A stretch of DNA of 64,000 nt from Sphingomonas sp. G-3-2-10. Lineage in GTDB: Bacteria; Pseudomonadota; Alphaproteobacteria; Sphingomonadales; Sphingomonadaceae. The translations under genes and the position numbers were made by a program. The DNA lies in assembly GCF_012927115.1 (NCBI RefSeq), contig NZ_JABBFY010000001.1:2232001-2296000 (forward strand), read 5' to 3'. Within the stretch, counting starts at the first letter, position 1; each line of letters opens with the position of its first letter. Shown piece after piece: positions 62,688 through 64,000 of this stretch. Below the pieces are notes generated by a model that did not search any database, was not told the DNA's origin, and saw only the letters and a list, made by a program, of their open reading frames with translations.

Positions 62688-63316
62688 CGGAACTGACAGA
62701 TCGACCCCGCCCACAGATGCTCCACCTTGCCGTCGGGCGCGTCGGCGCTGAGCAGGCCGCCAAGCCCGCCCGCTGCGAACTCGGTCCCCAGCGTGCTCTC
62801 TTCCACCGTGACCGCCGTCACGTCGCGCATCTGCTTCAGCGTCGATCCGATGCCGATCCCGGCCGCAGTCGCATAAGGCCCCTTGTCGCGGCCATCGAGG
62901 TCCCAGCCGACGAACTTGCCGTCCTGGAACGACAGCGAAAGCCCGCCCTTGAAATCGGCGAAGTCGAGCGGCCCCTGCCCGCATTCCTCGTTACGGCCGG
63001 TATCGGTCGGCTTGCCCAGCGCGGCGATCACCATCGGCACCACCACATCGCGCGCCATGCCGAAGGTCGCGTGTCGCGCGCTGCCGCCCGAAGCGACCAG
63101 CGAGAGGCCGTCGGGCGCAAGGTTCAGCGCGGGCGCGGCGGTCTCGGCGCTATTCCCCGCGACCGCGTTTTCGGTGACCGTATCGTTCGCGGGGACGACA
63201 AATTCCGCGCCATTGTCGGTCTCGACCAAGGTAACGACGTTCGTGCCCTCGTCCGCGCCGCCGCAACCCGAAAGTAGCGCCAGCGCCGCAAAGCTTGCCA
63301 GTAGATGCCTGCTCAT
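62684..63316 (-). CDS. Hypothetical lipoprotein
   Basis: The 210-residue protein has a lipoprotein signal (SFAALALLSGC), a low-complexity Asn/Thr/Ala part, and a beta-rich domain with GMARDVVVPMVIAAL and ECGQGPLDFADFKGGLSLSFQDGKFVGWDLDGR. Family not recognised. It is the first gene of a coupled run with GNAT and the Spx-like gene. Confidence 0.78.
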   Translation of the reverse strand: MSRHLLASFAALALLSGCGGADEGTNVVTLVETDNGAEFVVPANDTVTENAVAGNSAETAAPALNLAPDGLSLVASGGSARHATFGMARDVVVPMVIAALGKPTDTGRNEECGQGPLDFADFKGGLSLSFQDGKFVGWDLDGRDKGPYATAAGIGIGSTLKQMRDVTAVTVEESTLGTEFAAGGLGGLLSADAPDGKVEHLWAGSICQFR

Positions 63317-63383
63317 GGTGCGATCCCCCTCACCTGCCCACCCGCAGCCTCTCATCTCTGCGGGGGCGGCGCAATCGGGATCG

Positions 63384-64000
63384 TCACTCCCACTCGATCG
63401 TGCCGGGTGGCTTCGACGTATAGTCGTAGGTCACCCGGTTGATGCCCTTCACCTCGTTGATGATCCGCGTCGCGCAGCGGGCAAGGAAGCCGCCGGGATA
63501 TTCGTACGCGACCGCGGTCATCCCGTCGGTCGAGGTCACCGCCCTCAGCGCCAGCACCGAATCATAGGTCCGCCCGTCGCCCATCACGCCGACGCTGCGC
63601 ACCGGCAGCAGCACCGCAAAGGCCTGCCAGATCGCGTCGTACAGGCCCGCGTTGCGGATCTCGTCGAGATAGATCGCATCGGCCTTGCGCAGGATGTCGC
63701 ACCGTTCCTTGGTCACTTCGCCCGGAATGCGGATCGCGAGGCCCGGTCCCGGGAAGGGGTGACGACCGACGAAGATGTCCGGCAGGCCCAGTTCGCGGCC
63801 CAGCGCGCGGACTTCGTCCTTGAACAGCTCGCGCAGCGGCTCGACCAGCTTCATGTTCATCCGCTCGGGCAGGCCGCCGACATTGTGGTGGCTCTTGATC
63901 GTCACCGAAGGGCCGCCGGTGAAGCTGACGCTTTCGATCACGTCGGGGTACAGCGTCCCCTGCGCGAGGAAATCCGCGCCGCCGATCTTCTTCGCTTCGT
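63384..64000 (-). CDS. guaA: GMP synthase (glutamine-hydrolysing), C-terminal part
   Basis: The C-terminal about 205 codons of guaA lie in the window and the gene continues past position 64000. Visible motifs are [21 protein letters not shown] (PPi-loop region), [15 protein letters not shown], and the end [15 protein letters not shown], diagnostic of GuaA. It converts XMP to GMP using glutamine; amidotransferase and ATP-PPase domains are outside. Confidence 0.96.
   Translation of the reverse strand, partial: EAKKIGGADFLAQGTLYPDVIESVSFTGGPSVTIKSHHNVGGLPERMNMKLVEPLRELFKDEVRALGRELGLPDIFVGRHPFPGPGLAIRIPGEVTKERCDILRKADAIYLDEIRNAGLYDAIWQAFAVLLPVRSVGVMGDGRTYDSVLALRAVTSTDGMTAVAYEYPGGFLARCATRIINEVKGINRVTYDYTSKPPGTIEWE

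Overview
The window looks like ordinary chromosome of a high-GC alphaproteobacterium, most likely a Sphingomonas-like member of the Sphingomonadales. The evidence is the very GC-rich coding DNA, the conserved alphaproteobacterial block TIGR02300-family protein/aroA/cmk/rpsA/ihfB, a DUF1476 F1-ATPase-inhibitor-type gene beside bolA and a CGFS glutaredoxin, a ThiS-ThiG fusion and a DUF5076 gene. There is no rRNA operon, CRISPR array, prophage or intact insertion sequence. Nearly all DNA is accounted for by about 75 genes, many sharing 1-40 bp overlaps that imply translational coupling.

Layout. 1-3.4 kb: a TPR/2OG-oxygenase protein, a short Hsp70-like ATPase, then a scar of two broken genes (FAD monooxygenase and TonB receptor) ending at tRNA-Ala(GGC). 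3.4-9.4 kb: TIGR02300 protein, aroA, cmk, a cyclophilin, rpsA, ihfB, tRNA-Leu(UAA), a large inverted repeat and a tandem 98-bp repeat carrying terminators. 9.5-21.5 kb: lipoprotein solute-binding protein, DUF4112, RNase T2 coupled to nadC, DUF885 peptidase, PhyH-family oxygenase, a protein with two helix-turn-helix segments, nadA, DUF4230 and an MBL-fold hydrolase. 21.6-27.5 kb: a hairpin cluster, a BlaI/M56 (BlaR1-like) regulatory pair with its operators, an unknown membrane protein, a glycosyltransferase, and grxD/bolA/DUF1476. 27.6-37.5 kb: quinone oxidoreductase, leuD and leuC with a tiny gene between, dihaem cytochrome c, epimerase, ferritin-like protein, a CoA-transferase operon interrupted by two other genes, and a small outer-membrane beta-barrel. 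37.5-48.8 kb: GST, a thiamine-diphosphate enzyme, CsbD, methyltransferase, hydrolase, thiSG, aroQ, accB, accC, arsC-like reductase, an uncharacterised barrel pair and a PAS protein. 48.8-64 kb: purL, DUF3052, nitroreductase, DUF418, bfd-bfr with Fur-like sites, Hpt, tusA, der, bamB, YfgM-like protein, panB, a membrane/membrane/XRE cassette, a second 2OG oxygenase, an Spx-like reductase, GNAT, a lipoprotein and the 3' part of guaA.

Functional themes are core metabolism: shikimate (aroA, aroQ), fatty acid (accBC), NAD (nadA, nadC; no nadB here), leucine (leuCD), thiamine, pantothenate and purine (purL, guaA) synthesis; outer-membrane assembly (bamB); iron storage and release (bfr, bfd); and iron-sulfur or redox handling (grxD, bolA). 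I found no clear undescribed multi-gene defence or mobile system. The observations most worth a second look are the double-deletion gene scar beside tRNA-Ala, the M56 sensor with a non-penicillin-binding C-terminus, the protein with two HTH segments and repeated sites upstream, the split CoA-transferase operon, the membrane/membrane/XRE cassette with phased repeats, and several unexplained structured intergenic regions.
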